The notes under the pieces were generated by a model. That model had not been told where the DNA came from. It worked only from the letters and a program-made list of their open reading frames with translations, and searched no databases. A stretch of 64,000 nt of DNA from a virus: the IMG/VR virus record IMGVR_UViG_3300032282_003280, positions 27,275 to 91,274 of that record. The stretch is one strand, 5' to 3'. Made by a program: the position numbers and the translations under genes. Shown piece after piece: positions 63,920 through 64,000 of this stretch (position 1 is its first letter; each line of letters opens with the position of its first letter).

Positions 63920-64000
63920 TAATAAAGAAGGTTGCTTATATACTAATGGAGTTATTGACTATGTAAATAGGGCAGATAATTCATGTAGTAGATATATAAG

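Overview
The window is part of the genome of a crAss-like phage (Crassvirales) with a Bacteroidota host. The identification rests on a set of virion genes typical of that group: a crAss-type large terminase, an 871-aa portal, a 513-aa HK97-fold-type major capsid protein, ring and tail-barrel proteins, a 1,726-aa tail 'muzzle' candidate, and four very large cargo-type proteins. One of these carries the DFDID active-site signature of crAss virion RNA polymerases. The DNA is AT-rich. Genes are packed with 1-4 bp stop/start overlaps, and several promoters match the Bacteroidota consensus (TTTG, 20 bp, TAnnTTTG). TAA, TGA and TAG all end genes, so no stop-codon recoding is apparent here. No tRNA, CRISPR array or insertion sequence was recognised.

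Layout. Positions 1-61,576 are one late (virion) block read leftward. From right to left: a 61.6-59.1 kb group of small genes (DNA-binding and zinc-ribbon types, possible small terminase); TerL with a class-3-type intein in its P-loop (56.0-59.1 kb); portal; scaffold candidate and major capsid protein (50.2-53.0 kb); head-tail connector candidates; a 359-aa structural protein; lysis and fibre genes (42.4-47.2 kb: GH108 endolysin with an EF-hand loop, two related fibre proteins, holin candidate); a metallophosphoesterase and ring proteins (38.8-42.2 kb); muzzle candidate (33.6-38.8 kb); giant cargo proteins (8.6-33.6 kb) carrying an M15-type peptidase, virion RNA polymerase, a HExxH zincin site and a RecB/Cas4-type nuclease; and a distal fibre/glycosylation cassette (1-8.5 kb) with a G-Y-T collagen-like fibre, poly-threonine proteins and at least three glycosyltransferase genes.

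Positions 61,577-61,971 are a divergent control region with opposite-facing transcription, a 14-bp palindrome, a nested terminator hairpin with nine Ts and a 5'-leader hairpin. To its right, genes read rightward: a highly expressed-looking 147-aa gene with a strong terminator, a 20-aa hydrophobic peptide, an HTH repressor preceded by a 10-bp inverted repeat, a parS-like palindrome, and small membrane or lipoprotein genes.

How it fits together (inference): ejected cargo, including the virion RNA polymerase, would start the programme in the cell. Host-type promoters, several with an imperfect palindrome ATGTTATAGCAT upstream, would drive the late genes. The fibre cassette looks like a self-contained system in which phage-encoded glycosyltransferases could decorate threonines on the phage's own collagen-like fibre and Thr-tract proteins. 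The parS-like site hints at a plasmid-like or carrier-state phase.
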